From positions 1 through 36,695 of the forward strand of contig DUSF01000040.1 in NCBI GenBank assembly GCA_012842745.1: a DNA stretch of 36,695 bases, written 5' to 3'. The position numbers were made by a program, and so were the translations under genes. Below the pieces are notes generated by a model. It saw nothing but the letters and a program-made list of their open reading frames with translations. It was not told the origin of the DNA and searched no databases. This DNA comes from Bacillus sp. (in: firmicutes) (GTDB lineage Bacteria > Bacillota > Bacilli > Bacillales > Bacillaceae_J). Shown here in pieces: positions 25,411 through 33,851 of this stretch (the stretch's first letter is position 1; every line of letters starts with the position of its first letter).

Positions 25411-25454
25411 AATAACCGTATATCTGATTAAAAAAATCGTGATATACGGTTATT
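25411..25454. repeat. 14-bp perfect inverted repeat at the ISL3 remnant edge
   Basis: AATAACCGTATATC (25411-25424) is exactly complementary to GATATACGGTTATT (25441-25454), with a 16-base AT-rich loop that can pair a little further. It sits precisely where transposase homology ends, so it may mark a junction or a terminator captured with the flanking DNA. Confidence 0.6.
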
Positions 25455-25520
25455 TGTGATGCAACCCTACCGTGAAGGTGCCTTTTTTATTTCGGGCTTA
25501 CGTTTTAATCTCTGTTTTTA

Positions 25521-25526
25521 TATAAT
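25521..25526 (+). promoter_or_regulatory. Possible -10 of the nos promoter
   Basis: TATAAT about 67 bases before the nos start codon. The matching -35 is poor, so this is only a candidate. Confidence 0.35.
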
Positions 25527-25592
25527 AGATGAATAGTAGTTTCAAATGAAGGGAGTTTTAAAATTTTTGAAAGTATTAAGGTGGGATAGTAT

Positions 25593-26687
25593 ATGAAAGC
25601 GATCATTCAGGATGTACTTTTTGATGAAGCAAAGGATTTCATTTATCAATGTTATTCGGAATTAGGAAAGTCAGCAGTGGAAACACAAAAACGAATAAAA
25701 GAGATCAAAAAACAAATTGAACTATACCATCATTATGATCATACATTTGAAGAGCTCCAGCATGGAGCAAGAATGGCATGGCGAAATAGTAATCGTTGTA
25801 TTGGAAGACTTTTTTGGGAATCGCTGCATGTATTTGATCAAAGGGATTGTGACACGGAGGCTGAAGTAGCAGAAGCACTTTTTAAACACATTGAATATGC
25901 AACAAATGGCGGTAAAGTCATTCCGACGATATCAATATTCAAACCAGCTGTTGGTAAGGAGGAACAGTTCCGAATTTGGAATTATCAGCTTATCCGCTAT
26001 GCAGGATATGAAACAGACCAAGGTGTGATTGGAGATACCTCGTCTATTGGACTTACAAAAGAATGTGAAAAGATGGGATGGATAGGGAAAGGCACACATT
26101 TTGATATACTGCCAATTGTCATTCAAAAAAATAGAGGTCAACCAAAGTGGTTTGAAATTCCTAAGGATATTGTTTTAGAAGTTCCATTACGCCATCCGGA
26201 AATAAAAGCGTTTGCTGATTTGCACTTGAAATGGTACGGTCTTCCCTTAGTTTCTGAAATGAAGCTTGAAATTGGCGGCATTCATTATACAGCTGCACCA
26301 TTTAATGGTTGGTATATGGGAACGGAGATAGGAGCAAGAAATTTTGCTGATAACTATCGTTATAATATGTTATCGAAAGTAGCGGAAATAATGAGACTTG
26401 ATACTAGCCGTGAAGCAACTTTATGGAGGGATAAAGCTCTCGTAGAGTTAAATGTTGCTGTTCTCCATTCATTTAAGGAAGATGGGGTAAGTATTGTTGA
26501 CCACCATACAGCAGCAGCACAATTTAAACTATTTGAAGAAAAGGAAGTCGATTTAGGTAGGGAAATCACAGGAAATTGGACTTGGCTTATACCACCGCTA
26601 TCGCCTGCAACCACCCATATTTTCCATAAGCCTTACACGAATAAAACAAATAAGCCGAATTATTTCTATCAGGAAAAACGTTACTAA
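25593..26687 (+). CDS. nos: Bacterial nitric oxide synthase oxygenase
   Basis: A 364-residue haem enzyme that oxidises L-arginine to citrulline and nitric oxide. The N-terminal haem loop is intact: [20 protein letters not shown], with the proximal thiolate at Cys69. The substrate and cofactor region [22 protein letters not shown] includes the Glu that binds the arginine guanidinium. The C-terminal pterin-site segment [22 protein letters not shown] is also present. Like other Bacillus enzymes it has no reductase domain, so it must borrow electrons from a flavodoxin system. AAGGTGGG eight bases upstream fixes the ATG. It is a single gene, starting about 140 bases beyond the inverted repeat that bounds the ISL3 debris. 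In Bacillus, NO has been linked to tolerance of oxidative stress and antibiotics. Confidence 0.95.
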   Translation: MKAIIQDVLFDEAKDFIYQCYSELGKSAVETQKRIKEIKKQIELYHHYDHTFEELQHGARMAWRNSNRCIGRLFWESLHVFDQRDCDTEAEVAEALFKHIEYATNGGKVIPTISIFKPAVGKEEQFRIWNYQLIRYAGYETDQGVIGDTSSIGLTKECEKMGWIGKGTHFDILPIVIQKNRGQPKWFEIPKDIVLEVPLRHPEIKAFADLHLKWYGLPLVSEMKLEIGGIHYTAAPFNGWYMGTEIGARNFADNYRYNMLSKVAEIMRLDTSREATLWRDKALVELNVAVLHSFKEDGVSIVDHHTAAAQFKLFEEKEVDLGREITGNWTWLIPPLSPATTHIFHKPYTNKTNKPNYFYQEKRY

Positions 26688-26787
26688 AATAAAAATTAAT
26701 AGTTCTTGGTGCTATGACACCCAGAATTTATCGAAAAGTAACAACTCCAACATCATTGTTACTGTCCAATAGAGGCTGTAAGGATTT

Positions 26788-27072
26788 TTGGGTATTGATA
26801 TGGAAAATGACCGATTGTCGGATAAGAATAAGAACTTCGCTCTATTTAGTACAATTTTAAATTCTATTACTTTTTTAATTTGTGGAAAAGCAACTCAAGA
26901 TGATTCCTTACTTACGAATCAAAACTTTCAAGTCATTAAAGCTTATGTAAATGAAACATTTGATTGTTTGTTTTCAGTCTTACCTAGTGATATAACAAAC
27001 AGAAAAAAATATCTTCTAGGTAAGGCATTGATTACAAGGTATTTGCAAATTTATTTATCAATCGAAAAATGA
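26788..27072 (+). CDS. Small unrecognised protein, possibly a gene remnant
   Basis: A 94-codon frame I do not recognise. It begins at TTG 26788 or ATG 26800 (MENDRLSDKNKNFALF) and ends KALITRYLQIYLSIEK. The composition (Phe/Leu/Asn-rich helices, no low-complexity artefact) is compatible with a real helical domain such as the ligand-binding end of a TetR-like regulator, but that is a guess. The ribosome binding site is poor: AAGGA lies only three bases before the TTG. It lies between nos and the broken MFS gene, a stretch with several wrecked genes. Confidence 0.35.
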   Translation: MGIDMENDRLSDKNKNFALFSTILNSITFLICGKATQDDSLLTNQNFQVIKAYVNETFDCLFSVLPSDITNRKKYLLGKALITRYLQIYLSIEK

Positions 27073-27082
27073 CTTGATATTA

Positions 27083-27259
27083 TCAGATGAAATAAGCAAA
27101 GAGAGTATTACCTTTACAGGAAGTATTGCTGGAATAAATGCTGATAGCAATAGAAACATTCATATCTTCTGCTATACTTGGTAATATACCGGCAATGACA
27201 AAATCATCTGTACCAATAATGAAAGTACCTACTACTAAAATGAAGATACAGTAATTCAT
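27083..27259 (-). pseudogene. MFS drug-efflux transporter, N-terminal stub
   Basis: From the ATG at 27259 the peptide MNYCIFILVVGTFIIGTDD and the following FVIAGILPSIAEDMNVS are the first helix and loop of a DHA1-type major facilitator efflux pump. After about residue 38 the sequence leaves the family pattern and stops at 27083, so only about a tenth of a transporter remains. The ATG overlaps the TGA of the MerR-like gene in an ATGA junction, typical of translational coupling in regulator-pump pairs. The missing part is not found downstream. Confidence 0.75.
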
Positions 27260-27648
27260 TTTATGTCACTACCTTTACGTCGATTTTCTACATTGGTCCA
27301 AAAATCAATTAAGTTTTCTAACTCACTTTCAACTTCCTGTAAATTACTTATTTGCTCACGAGTTTTCTCTAATTTTTCTCTGTAAAGAGAAAGTGCGGTA
27401 GAAGCACAGTCAGAAGAGTTACTATCTACGGGATGAAAAGATCCACAGGATATAACAGGAAAAATCTCATCCGTATTTAAACCTAACTCTAAAAAAAGTT
27501 AAACTGCTTTTACACGCTCCACATCTTTTTCGCTATATATACGATATCCATTTTCTAATCGCTTTGGATAAATTAATTTTTTCTCTTCATAATATCGAAT
27601 TGATCGGATGCTGACCCCGGTTTTTAATGACAGTTCGCCAATTTTTAT
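27256..27648 (-). pseudogene. MerR-family regulator with nonsense codon and ATA start
   Basis: Minus-strand reading gives KIGELSLKTGVSIRSIRYYEE and then NGYRIYSEKDVERVKAV, then TAA at 27498-27500, then LFLELGLNTDEIFPVISCG...ENLIDFWTNVENRRKGSDIK to TGA at 27256. This is a complete MerR HTH plus dimerisation coil, as in the Bmr/Blt class, with a probable CAA to TAA change. The start position, nine bases after an ideal AGGAGGG, reads ATA rather than ATG. It is thus damaged twice, although ATA can act as a very weak start. It lay in an operon with the MFS stub. The MerR-type promoter upstream is intact. Confidence 0.82.
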
Positions 27649-27683
27649 TTTATTTTTCCCTCCTAAACTACTACGTTATAGCC

Positions 27684-27714
27684 ATATTAAAGTATGACAT
27701 GGTGTGAGGGTCAA
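27684..27714 (-). promoter_or_regulatory. MerR-type promoter with 19-bp spacer and operator dyad
   Basis: On the minus strand TTGACC (27714-27709), exactly 19 bases, then TAATAT (27689-27684). The over-long spacer is the hallmark of MerR-activated promoters, and it holds an imperfect dyad, CTCACA-CCA-TGTCAT. It faces the merR-MFS pseudogenes. From about 27715 to 28020 I see no gene that I can support. Confidence 0.75.
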
Positions 27715-28022
27715 TAACTAATCTTCGATTTCTAAGGTCCTCAACATTTTACTGTTAAAATATCCAATTCATAGGAATATTCCCAAACATTAGTTTCTAA
27801 ACTTAATTTGGATATTCGGATTATCAGGTGGAAAAACATAATAGCTGGTTGATTTTTGGTAAACTAAAGTAAAAAATTTTAAATAAATTGTATCTTCGAC
27901 AAACGGGCCATATTGCAGAACAACTCCTTTAAAAAATTAGATTTCTATGGTTATAGATTTTAAAGAAGATTGTGAAATTATAACTTAAAGTAAAGGAACA
28001 GATTATATGAATAAAAAACATC

Positions 28023-28069
28023 TTGCAACTAATATATAAGTGAATTATTATATAAGTTAATTCTTATAT
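28023..28069 (+). promoter_or_regulatory. arsR promoter and ArsR operator
   Basis: TTGCAA (28023-28028), 17 bases, TATTAT (28046-28051) makes a good promoter. It overlaps an ATATAAG...CTTATAT inverted repeat (28050-28056 and 28063-28069), with another ATATAAG at 28034-28040. This is the expected site for autorepression by ArsR released by arsenite. Confidence 0.7.
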
Positions 28070-28086
28070 GGAAGGAGACGACTTAT

Positions 28087-28383
28087 TTGGATAATCTTGA
28101 ATTAATGGCGAAACAGTTAAAAGCTGTGAGTGATCCTAATCGCTTAAAACTATTGGCTTGTCTCAAAAAAGGGGAAGTATGTGCTTGTGACTTTGTTGAT
28201 GTATTGAGGATTTCTCAACCTGCTGTAAGTCAGCAGTTGAAAAAATTAAAAGAGGTTGGAATTATTGCTGAGAGACCGGAAAGAACATGGAAGCATTATC
28301 GATTAAATGACTCTTTACCACCGTATATTCAAGCCATCATAGACGAGTTAGAAGAGATTTCAATTATTAAATGCAATTGTTAG
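28087..28383 (+). CDS. arsR: ArsR arsenical-responsive repressor
   Basis: A 98-residue ArsR/SmtB winged-helix repressor. The DNA-recognition helix reads ISQPAVSQQLKKLKEVGII. The metal site is GEVCACDF, with Cys32 and Cys34 giving the C-x-C arsenite-binding motif of the alpha-3 helix; the tail KCNC provides two more cysteines. The start is a TTG with GGAG about ten bases upstream. It binds the dyad just upstream and represses the operon until As(III) or Sb(III) binds. The acr3 gene follows 25 bases later. Confidence 0.93.
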   Translation: MDNLELMAKQLKAVSDPNRLKLLACLKKGEVCACDFVDVLRISQPAVSQQLKKLKEVGIIAERPERTWKHYRLNDSLPPYIQAIIDELEEISIIKCNC

Positions 28384-28408
28384 TGACATCCAAAAGGAGT
28401 GATGAAAG

Positions 28409-29467
28409 GTGTCAAATCAAAGTTTAACGAAGAAACTTTCATTTTTAGACCGATATTTAACGATATGGATATTTGCAGCAATGTTGTTAGGAATTCTAAT
28501 TGGGGTAGTAGCCCCTAATTTTAAAGATCTACTGGATATATTCTCAGTAGGTACTACAAATATTCCAATTGCCATCGGTCTAATTATTATGATGTATCCA
28601 CCCCTTGCAAAAGTAAAGTATGAGGAAATGTGGCGTGTTTTCAAGGATTGGAAAGTTCTCTTACTATCGTTATTTCAGAACTGGTTATTAGGACCTTTCT
28701 TAATGTTCTTCTTAGCAATCATCTTTTTACATGATAAACCAGAATATATGGCTGGGTTGATTATGATTGGGCTGGCTCGTTGCATTGCAATGGTCATTGT
28801 ATGGAATGATTTAGCTAGAGGTGATCGTGAATATGTGGCTGGGTTAGTGGCATTTAACTCTGTATTTCAGATTTTATTTTATTCTGTTTTTGCTTACTTC
28901 TTTTTAAATGTTCTCCCCGGTGTATTTGGATTGGAAAACTTATCTGTATTTATCTCGATGTGGGAAATTGCAAAAAGCGTACTTATATATTTAGGAATTC
29001 CGTTTGTTGCAGGGATATTAACTCGCTTTATTGGGATTAAGGTAAAAAGGAAGGAGTGGTATGAAGCAAAATTCTTGCCTAAAATCTCTCCCCTTACATT
29101 AATTGCTTTGTTATTTACGATTGTCATGATGTTCTCTTTAAAAGGAGAGCAAATTATCGCGCTACCACTTGACGTAGTTCGAATTGCTATCCCATTACTT
29201 ATTTATTTCTTAATTATGTTTGCTGTATCGTTCTTTGCTTCTAGAAAAGCTGGTGCAACCTATCCAGTAACAGCAGCGCTTTCCTTTACAGCTGCAAGTA
29301 ATAACTTTGAATTAGCTATTGCAGTTGCTGTTGCTGTATTTGGTATTAACAGTGGGGAAGCCTTTGCTGCTGTCATTGGTCCATTAGTAGAAGTACCTGT
29401 CCTCATTGCTCTTGTAAATGTAGCATTACGATGGGAAAGAAAATATTTTCCAGCAACCATACAATAA
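28409..29467 (+). CDS. acr3: Acr3-type arsenite efflux permease
   Basis: A 352-residue membrane protein with about ten hydrophobic helices, of the Acr3 (BASS superfamily) type and not the larger ArsB type. Signature segments are [25 protein letters not shown], and [19 protein letters not shown], which contains the conserved catalytic cysteine. A C-terminal [17 protein letters not shown] is also present. It exports arsenite, using the proton gradient. The start is GTG 28409 with AAAGGAG nine bases upstream. In Bacillus annotation this gene is often called arsB. Confidence 0.93.
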   Translation: MSNQSLTKKLSFLDRYLTIWIFAAMLLGILIGVVAPNFKDLLDIFSVGTTNIPIAIGLIIMMYPPLAKVKYEEMWRVFKDWKVLLLSLFQNWLLGPFLMFFLAIIFLHDKPEYMAGLIMIGLARCIAMVIVWNDLARGDREYVAGLVAFNSVFQILFYSVFAYFFLNVLPGVFGLENLSVFISMWEIAKSVLIYLGIPFVAGILTRFIGIKVKRKEWYEAKFLPKISPLTLIALLFTIVMMFSLKGEQIIALPLDVVRIAIPLLIYFLIMFAVSFFASRKAGATYPVTAALSFTAASNNFELAIAVAVAVFGINSGEAFAAVIGPLVEVPVLIALVNVALRWERKYFPATIQ

Positions 29468-29487
29468 CTAAATCAGGAGGAAGATGA

Positions 29488-29910
29488 ATGTCGAAAAACA
29501 AAACAATCTATTTTTTATGTACAGGAAACTCTTGCAGAAGCCAAATGGCAGAAGGTTGGGCGAAGAAATATTTAAGTGATGAGTGGGAAGTTCGTAGTGC
29601 AGGTATTCAAGCACATGGTTTAAACCCTAATGCTGTAAAAGCGATGAAAGAAGTCGGGATCGATATTTCAAATCAAACTTCTGATATTATTGAACATGAA
29701 ATTTTGAACAATACGAATTTAGTTGTTACATTGTGTGAAGACGCAGCCGATAAATGCCCTGTTACCCCGTCTAATGTAAAACGGGAACACTGGGGTTTCG
29801 ATGACCCAGCTAAGGCAGAGGGAACAGAAGAAGAAAAATGGGCTGTTTTTCAACGTGTTCGTGATGAAATAGGGGAAAGAATCAAACGTTTTTCTGAAAT
29901 AGGGGAGTAA
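29488..29910 (+). CDS. arsC: Thioredoxin-coupled arsenate reductase
   Basis: A 140-residue enzyme of the low-molecular-weight tyrosine phosphatase fold that reduces arsenate to arsenite. The P-loop is CTGNSCRS, with nucleophile Cys11. The relay pair is Cys83 and Cys90 in [11 protein letters not shown], equivalent to Cys10/82/89 of the B. subtilis enzyme. [12 protein letters not shown] carries the general-acid aspartate. AGGAGG precedes the ATG. Together with arsR and acr3 it completes a minimal working arsenic-resistance operon, closed by a terminator 16 bases after the stop. Confidence 0.95.
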   Translation: MSKNKTIYFLCTGNSCRSQMAEGWAKKYLSDEWEVRSAGIQAHGLNPNAVKAMKEVGIDISNQTSDIIEHEILNNTNLVVTLCEDAADKCPVTPSNVKREHWGFDDPAKAEGTEEEKWAVFQRVRDEIGERIKRFSEIGE

Positions 29911-29926
29911 CAAAATAACTATCTTT

Positions 29927-29970
29927 AAAGAAGGAATTCGTAACTTCCGTTGCTGATTCCTTCTTTTTTT
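29927..29970 (+). terminator. ars operon terminator
   Basis: AAAGAAGGAAT (29927-29937) and ATTCCTTCTTT (29956-29966) form an 11-bp stem and are followed by more T residues. Confidence 0.9.
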
Positions 29971-30295
29971 ATCAAGTAAACCAGCTAATAGAGATTCCTC
30001 TGTTATTCTGGAAAAGCAGTATGTTTCTCATTTGGATTATTGACCGAATAGTCTTCGTGAGATCAAACGATTTTGGAAATATTACATTATTTTTCACACT
30101 TTGTTTTACAATGATTCTATATCCTCTCGTTGGTTTTATTATTTCAAGAAAGTATAGATAATAAAATAAAATTATTGTTGTACAATCTTCAATTATAGGG
30201 CGCGATTCTTGTACAAGGAATTGTTTTTTTGTTATCATCGTGTCTTAATAATTTAGTAATGCATAATTGATTGAAACTGTGTATCATATACAATT
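29971..30295. other. Gap after the ars operon; possible remnant of a small membrane protein
   Basis: No firm gene. A plus-strand frame from ATG 30021 to TAA 30161 (46 codons) ends in a hydrophobic helix and basic tail (MILYPLVGFIISRKYR). This looks like the end of a membrane protein, but it has no ribosome binding site. An 88-codon minus-strand frame over the same bases also lacks one. Confidence 0.25.
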
Positions 30296-30330
30296 GAAAT
30301 AAAAAGGAAGCACTCAGCGTTAGTGCTTCC
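30296..30330 (-). terminator. Terminator of the YjcZ-family gene
   Basis: GGAAGCACT (30306-30314) pairs with AGTGCTTCC (30322-30330). On the minus strand the hairpin is followed by TTTTTATTT. It lies 45 bases beyond the small gene's stop. Confidence 0.85.
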
Positions 30331-30374
30331 TAGAGGTGTAATGAGTGGATGGGTGTAAATTTTTAAACAGGTCT

Positions 30375-30488
30375 TTAATAGCCTCCGTGAACAAAAGATG
30401 CACCAACAATAATTAACAAAATGAAAAGAACAACAATTAAAGCAAAGCTACTACCCATACCACCGCCGCTATAAGTTTGACAATGCAT
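30375..30488 (-). CDS. YjcZ-family small sporulation protein (37 residues)
   Basis: A tiny gene found by reading the gap. It encodes MHCQTYSGGGMGSSFALIVV, then LFILLIIVGASFVHGGY. The Gly-rich start, single hydrophobic helix of the type FALIVVLFILLIIVGA and short C-terminal GGY are the hallmarks of the YjcZ/SscA family, small spore-associated membrane peptides in Bacillus. GGTGGTGAT gives the ribosome binding site five to ten bases before the ATG. About 32 bases before the ATG the minus strand reads CATAACAT, matching the CATAnnnT -10 of SigE/SigK promoters, though I see no convincing -35. A strong terminator follows. Confidence 0.85.
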   Translation of the reverse strand: MHCQTYSGGGMGSSFALIVVLFILLIIVGASFVHGGY

Positions 30489-30623
30489 AAGTATCACCAC
30501 CTTTTTTATAAGGTATTACATGTTATGAAATACTTGTCTTATTCGATTCGGACAATTATGGAAAATATTGTAGACTGAAAAATCATTTTTGATGTTAGAT
30601 ATTACGTAGACAATATGCAGTAG

Positions 30624-30657
30624 CTTATTCAAGAATCGGGCGCATACCCTGAATAAG
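30624..30657. repeat. Inverted repeat upstream of the DUF3995-like gene
   Basis: CTTATTCA (30624-30631) and TGAATAAG (30650-30657) flank an 18-base GC-richer loop (AGAATCGGGCGCATACCC). The role is unknown; it may be an operator or leader hairpin. Confidence 0.4.
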
Positions 30658-30721
30658 GATTTACATCCTTAAGTACAAGTCTTACACAAAGGGTGCTAGA
30701 ATACTGTCGAGGTGATCGTTA

Positions 30722-31302
30722 ATGAATTCGAATCTGTCGTCGAAACCATCGCAATCAAAAGCAACCGTTTGGGCTGGGGGTGCTGTTTTTGTATGGTCCA
30801 TTGCCTATATGCTGCCACACCTATATTGGGCTTTAGGCGGAAGAATGGGGCTATCCCTACTAAAACCCGGCGTGGCTGCATCTTCCCAGTTTGAACTAAT
30901 TAATTGGATCGCGTTACCAATCTTTATTGTTGCGGGACTCGTAGGTCTTGGTTTCATTTATTTAGGCAAAAGTAAAATTCTGCGATTATTGTTGCTTTCC
31001 ATATCTGTGTTAGGGTGTTCGATAGCCACTGCTCATGGCATTTTTGGCATTATCTATCGTGGTTTGCAAATCGCAGGTGTGATTGGCTTGGAGAATTGGA
31101 CATTTGATATCCACGATGATATGTACGTGGTGTGGGATATGGTCATTTTCGAACCGTGGTTTTTATTGAAGGCATTTTACTTGCCATTGCAGGATGGTGT
31201 TTTTTGAAAGGAGCACGGAGCAGGAAAGTTTGGCTTGCGGTGTGTATGCTTGGCACGATTGTTGGGTTGGTCACAGGGATGCTGGGTGTGCGATTTGCAT
31301 AG
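30722..31302 (+). pseudogene. DUF3995-like membrane protein, frameshifted near its end
   Basis: From ATG 30722 (GAGGTGA upstream) the frame reads WAGGAVFVWSIAYMLPHLYWALGGRMG and continues through three more hydrophobic helices to DMVIFEPWF. Around the T5 run at 31160-31164 the frame breaks. With one more T the reading continues FIEGILLAIAGWCFLKGARS and ends ...LGTIVGLVTGMLGVRFA at TAG 31302. The restored protein of about 193 residues has the H-x-Y-W-A-L-G-G motif of DUF3995-type four- or five-helix membrane proteins. As read, the protein ends early at 31207 with LPLQDGVF. Homopolymer slippage, biological or in sequencing, is likely. The function is unknown. Confidence 0.7.
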
Positions 31303-31530
31303 TTAATGTGTTACAGATATCGAGTGATGAGCTACTTGGATTGTTATTACCGAGGGAAATATTGAAAATTGATAAATTTTAATGGCTACTAATTCACTCA
31401 TTGTTACATGTTTAACCATTATAAAAAGCACCTACATTTCTGCAGATGCCCTTTATATTATATTCCCCCACTCAGCAAAACCCTAAAATGAACATAATCA
31501 TTCTTACAAATCCCATTAAATCAACCTTCT

Positions 31531-31556
31531 AAATATATCCCAACCACGCACTCAAC
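31531..31556. repeat. 26-bp dispersed repeat, copy 1
   Basis: These 26 bases are identical to 34188-34213 in the same orientation. Copy 1 lies just beyond the 3' end of the VanY gene. The rest of the 31303-31585 gap contains no gene that I can support. Confidence 0.75.
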
Positions 31557-31585
31557 ATACATCATTATATATGGTTAATAAAATT

Positions 31586-33160
31586 TCACCTGTCGACTTT
31601 GCCTAAATACTCTTCAAATGTCAAATCTTGTTCAGCAATTACTTTCGATGCAGATTTCCCTACATATCGAACATGCCATGGTTCATATTGATAACCTGTG
31701 ATTTTTTCCTTTCCCTTCTGATAGCGTACTATAAATCCGAATTTATGCGCATTCTTCTTAATCCATTGTCCCTCTTTCGTTTCCCCGAAATATTGTGATA
31801 ACCCATAGTTTACACTTGAACTGGTGAGGTCCATTGCCAATCCAGTTTGATGCTCACTTTCTCCAGGCTTCGCGCTAAATTGTCCTGCACTTTCCATACC
31901 ACTTTGTATAACCTTTGAAGCAAAAATTTCATTTTGACGGTCGTAGGAACGATATCCAGAAACTGCATACAAATTAATATTTTCTTGCTTTGCTTCTCTA
32001 AACATTGCTTCAAGTGCTACAGCCGCTTCTTTTCTCATTAATTTTTTAGGATCATATTCTTTAAAGGTAAAATTCACTTCAGGTACTGTAAGATCTTTTG
32101 GAACATAATCCTTCGGCAATGCATTGTTTTTATTTACTAGTACTAATACACTATCGGGATTAGCTACAATAATATGATCGGTGAGCAGCGCATCCTGTAA
32201 ATATTCTCTTGTTTTAGGCCCATATACTCCATCATTTGCTATATCCACATATTTACTTTGGAAATCTTTAACTACTGCTTTCGTGCCAATGTCATACACT
32301 CCATCTTCACTAAGAACATAATTCAATCTGTTAAATGCTTTTTGAATTATCTTTACCTTTTCGCCTCTATCCCCATTTTTTAATACATCATAAGGCAATG
32401 AATTAACAATTTCTATTAATTCCTTATCTGGAATGTGTAAAATTTGTCCAGGATATATCATTTCACTTTTTAAGCTGTTATGTTTTTTTAATTGTATTGC
32501 TGTTATATTGTATTGTGATGCTATCTTATTAAGTGTATCTCCCGACCTAACGGTATAAGTTCGATGGATAGGTGCAATTTCTTTATACTCATTAGGAATC
32601 TTTAATTTTTGTCCTGGATATATCATCTCACTCGTTAACTTGTTCAGCACCATTATTTGATTAACACTTGTAAAATATTTATTTGCAACTTTAAACAGTG
32701 TATCCCCTGGCTTAACTATATAAATAGTTTCTTTTGGTATTTTCAACTGTTGTCCAGGGTAAATCATATTATTTGCTAGTCCGTTTTGATTTTTCAATTG
32801 AGAAACAGTGATTCCATATTTATTTGCAATAATATTAAGTGTATCTCCTGATTTAACAGTATATATATCTGTTTCTTGCGTGTTCGATTGTAAATTATTT
32901 GTATTAGCCGAAGCTTCAACAGCAACAAAAGGAAATGTAGCAATCAATAATGAACCAAGCAAAACCTTTACTGTTTTAATTTTTAGTCCTGCAAAATTTT
33001 CTTGAACATAATCTCGAATGGCATTTTCTAAATTTTTATTTTCCTCTTTTGATGTTATACCAAACTCTTTTGCGAATTCACTTAATTCCTGATTAATATT
33101 CAGTTCAAGAATATATCCATCTTCATGTTCAATAAGCCTTTTTACTACTATCATGTCCAT
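31586..33160 (-). CDS. LysM / peptidoglycan-binding / VanY (M15) D,D-carboxypeptidase
   Basis: A 524-residue wall enzyme that should trim D-Ala-D-Ala from peptidoglycan stems. The order is a cytoplasmic-looking N-terminal segment of about 60 residues, one transmembrane or signal helix (about 64-82, VKVLLGSLLIATFPFVAVEA), and three LysM domains at about 98-142, 146-188 and 201-244. A PG_binding_1 domain (about 258-320) and the VanY domain (about 370-520) follow. The zinc and catalytic motifs of M15B are present: SGYRS, GESEHQTGLAMDL (His and Asp ligands) and EPWHVRYVG (His). The long N-terminus before the helix resembles that of some Bacillus proteins with a folded intracellular domain. Starts at 33160 and 33154 are both possible; GGTGG fits the first. 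Confidence 0.9.
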   Translation of the reverse strand: MDMIVVKRLIEHEDGYILELNINQELSEFAKEFGITSKEENKNLENAIRDYVQENFAGLKIKTVKVLLGSLLIATFPFVAVEASANTNNLQSNTQETDIYTVKSGDTLNIIANKYGITVSQLKNQNGLANNMIYPGQQLKIPKETIYIVKPGDTLFKVANKYFTSVNQIMVLNKLTSEMIYPGQKLKIPNEYKEIAPIHRTYTVRSGDTLNKIASQYNITAIQLKKHNSLKSEMIYPGQILHIPDKELIEIVNSLPYDVLKNGDRGEKVKIIQKAFNRLNYVLSEDGVYDIGTKAVVKDFQSKYVDIANDGVYGPKTREYLQDALLTDHIIVANPDSVLVLVNKNNALPKDYVPKDLTVPEVNFTFKEYDPKKLMRKEAAVALEAMFREAKQENINLYAVSGYRSYDRQNEIFASKVIQSGMESAGQFSAKPGESEHQTGLAMDLTSSSVNYGLSQYFGETKEGQWIKKNAHKFGFIVRYQKGKEKITGYQYEPWHVRYVGKSASKVIAEQDLTFEEYLGKVDR

Positions 33161-33432
33161 TTTCCTACCACCGTTTTTATCTTATTGTTTGCTGGTAGAA
33201 TAAAAATTATTACAGATACTTCCCTCTTTATTCGAATGTGCTGTCGAGCATAACATGGGGTAACAATGAAATTATCTACGGAAATCTGACAAAGCCCTAT
33301 GCTATGCCACGGTTCTTTTTCAAATGCAATATACTCATAGATACCGCTAAAATCTCTACCTGCCTGTTTTAAAAATATATTCACAGCATTGAATATCGGA
33401 ATACCGAATTGTCCCAGGTCGAATTTAACCTA
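33151..33432 (-). CDS. Unrecognised open frame upstream of the VanY gene, probably a remnant
   Basis: The frame reads VKFDLGQFGIPIFNAVNIFL, then KQAGRDFSGIYEYIAFEKEP and WHSIGLCQISVDNFIVTPCY..., ending in the first bases of the VanY gene. The composition is protein-like and not low-complexity, but no family is recognised and there is no good start. A GTG lies at 33384 without a ribosome binding site. A TAG at 33430-33432 separates it from a further in-frame stretch (NLYVRLEQGLKQ) that continues toward the toxin terminator. This looks like the tail of a decayed gene. Confidence 0.3.
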
Positions 33433-33484
33433 TTGCTTTAGTCCTTGTTCAAGCCTCACATAGAGGTTTGTTGTTGTATGGCAC

Positions 33485-33531
33485 AAAAAAAGAAATAGAC
33501 CACCTCGCCAAAGGAAATAATCTATTTCTTT
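33485..33531 (-). terminator. Terminator of the toxin-antitoxin operon
   Basis: AAAGAAATAGA (33489-33499) pairs perfectly with TCTATTTCTTT (33521-33531), and the minus-strand RNA then runs into T residues. Part of it matches the terminator at 13846-13885 (AAAGAAATAGACC plus CCAAAGG). Confidence 0.85.
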
Positions 33532-33551
33532 ATTACAACTCCGCTGCTACT

Positions 33552-33851
33552 TCAATCTTCATTTCTTTTCCAATAAACATTTTCACGCTTGTGTTTAATT
33601 CCGTCAATCCAAACAACAGACTCTTCCTCGTTAACCTCAAATACCAAAATAACTTGATACAATCCCAATCTTGCCCAATATCCTTTTAGAATCCCTTTTG
33701 GTATTTGTTTTGCAGTCAATGTTGGCATGTATAATAAACGTTTAAAAGAATCCAGATAAATTCTTTCCTTAACTTCAGGCGGATAAGCACGAATATTACT
33801 CAATTCATCTATAGCAGTTTGTGACCAATATACACTATATGTTTTGTTCAC
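33552..33851 (-). CDS. RelE/ParE-family toxin of a type II toxin-antitoxin pair
   Basis: About 99 residues with the RelE/ParE superfamily layout: an N-terminal strand (KTYSVYWSQTAIDELSNI), paired helices, and a C-terminal sheet (LYQVILVFEVNEEESVVWIDGIKHKRENVY). Proteins of this fold are ribosome-dependent mRNA nucleases (RelE) or gyrase poisons (ParE); the sequence alone does not say which. GTG at 33851 is preferred because GAGGAG is then seven bases upstream; a TTG at 33857 is too near. The gene overlaps the 3' end of the upstream antitoxin gene by about 17 bases, typical of such pairs. Confidence 0.83.
   Translation of the reverse strand: MNKTYSVYWSQTAIDELSNIRAYPPEVKERIYLDSFKRLLYMPTLTAKQIPKGILKGYWARLGLYQVILVFEVNEEESVVWIDGIKHKRENVYWKRNED

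Noticed and set aside
27900-27960. Short frame ending RQTGHIAEQLL before the ars promoter
   Set aside because: Only about 15 codons with no start; too short to call a gene or a remnant.
29972-30238. 88-codon minus-strand frame after the ars operon
   Set aside because: No ribosome binding site, no recognisable family, and an alternative plus-strand reading of the same bases is at least as protein-like.
33485-33531. Similarity to the terminator at 13846-13885 as a mobile repeat
   Set aside because: Both are simple terminators after minus-strand genes with a short shared core; too little to claim an element.
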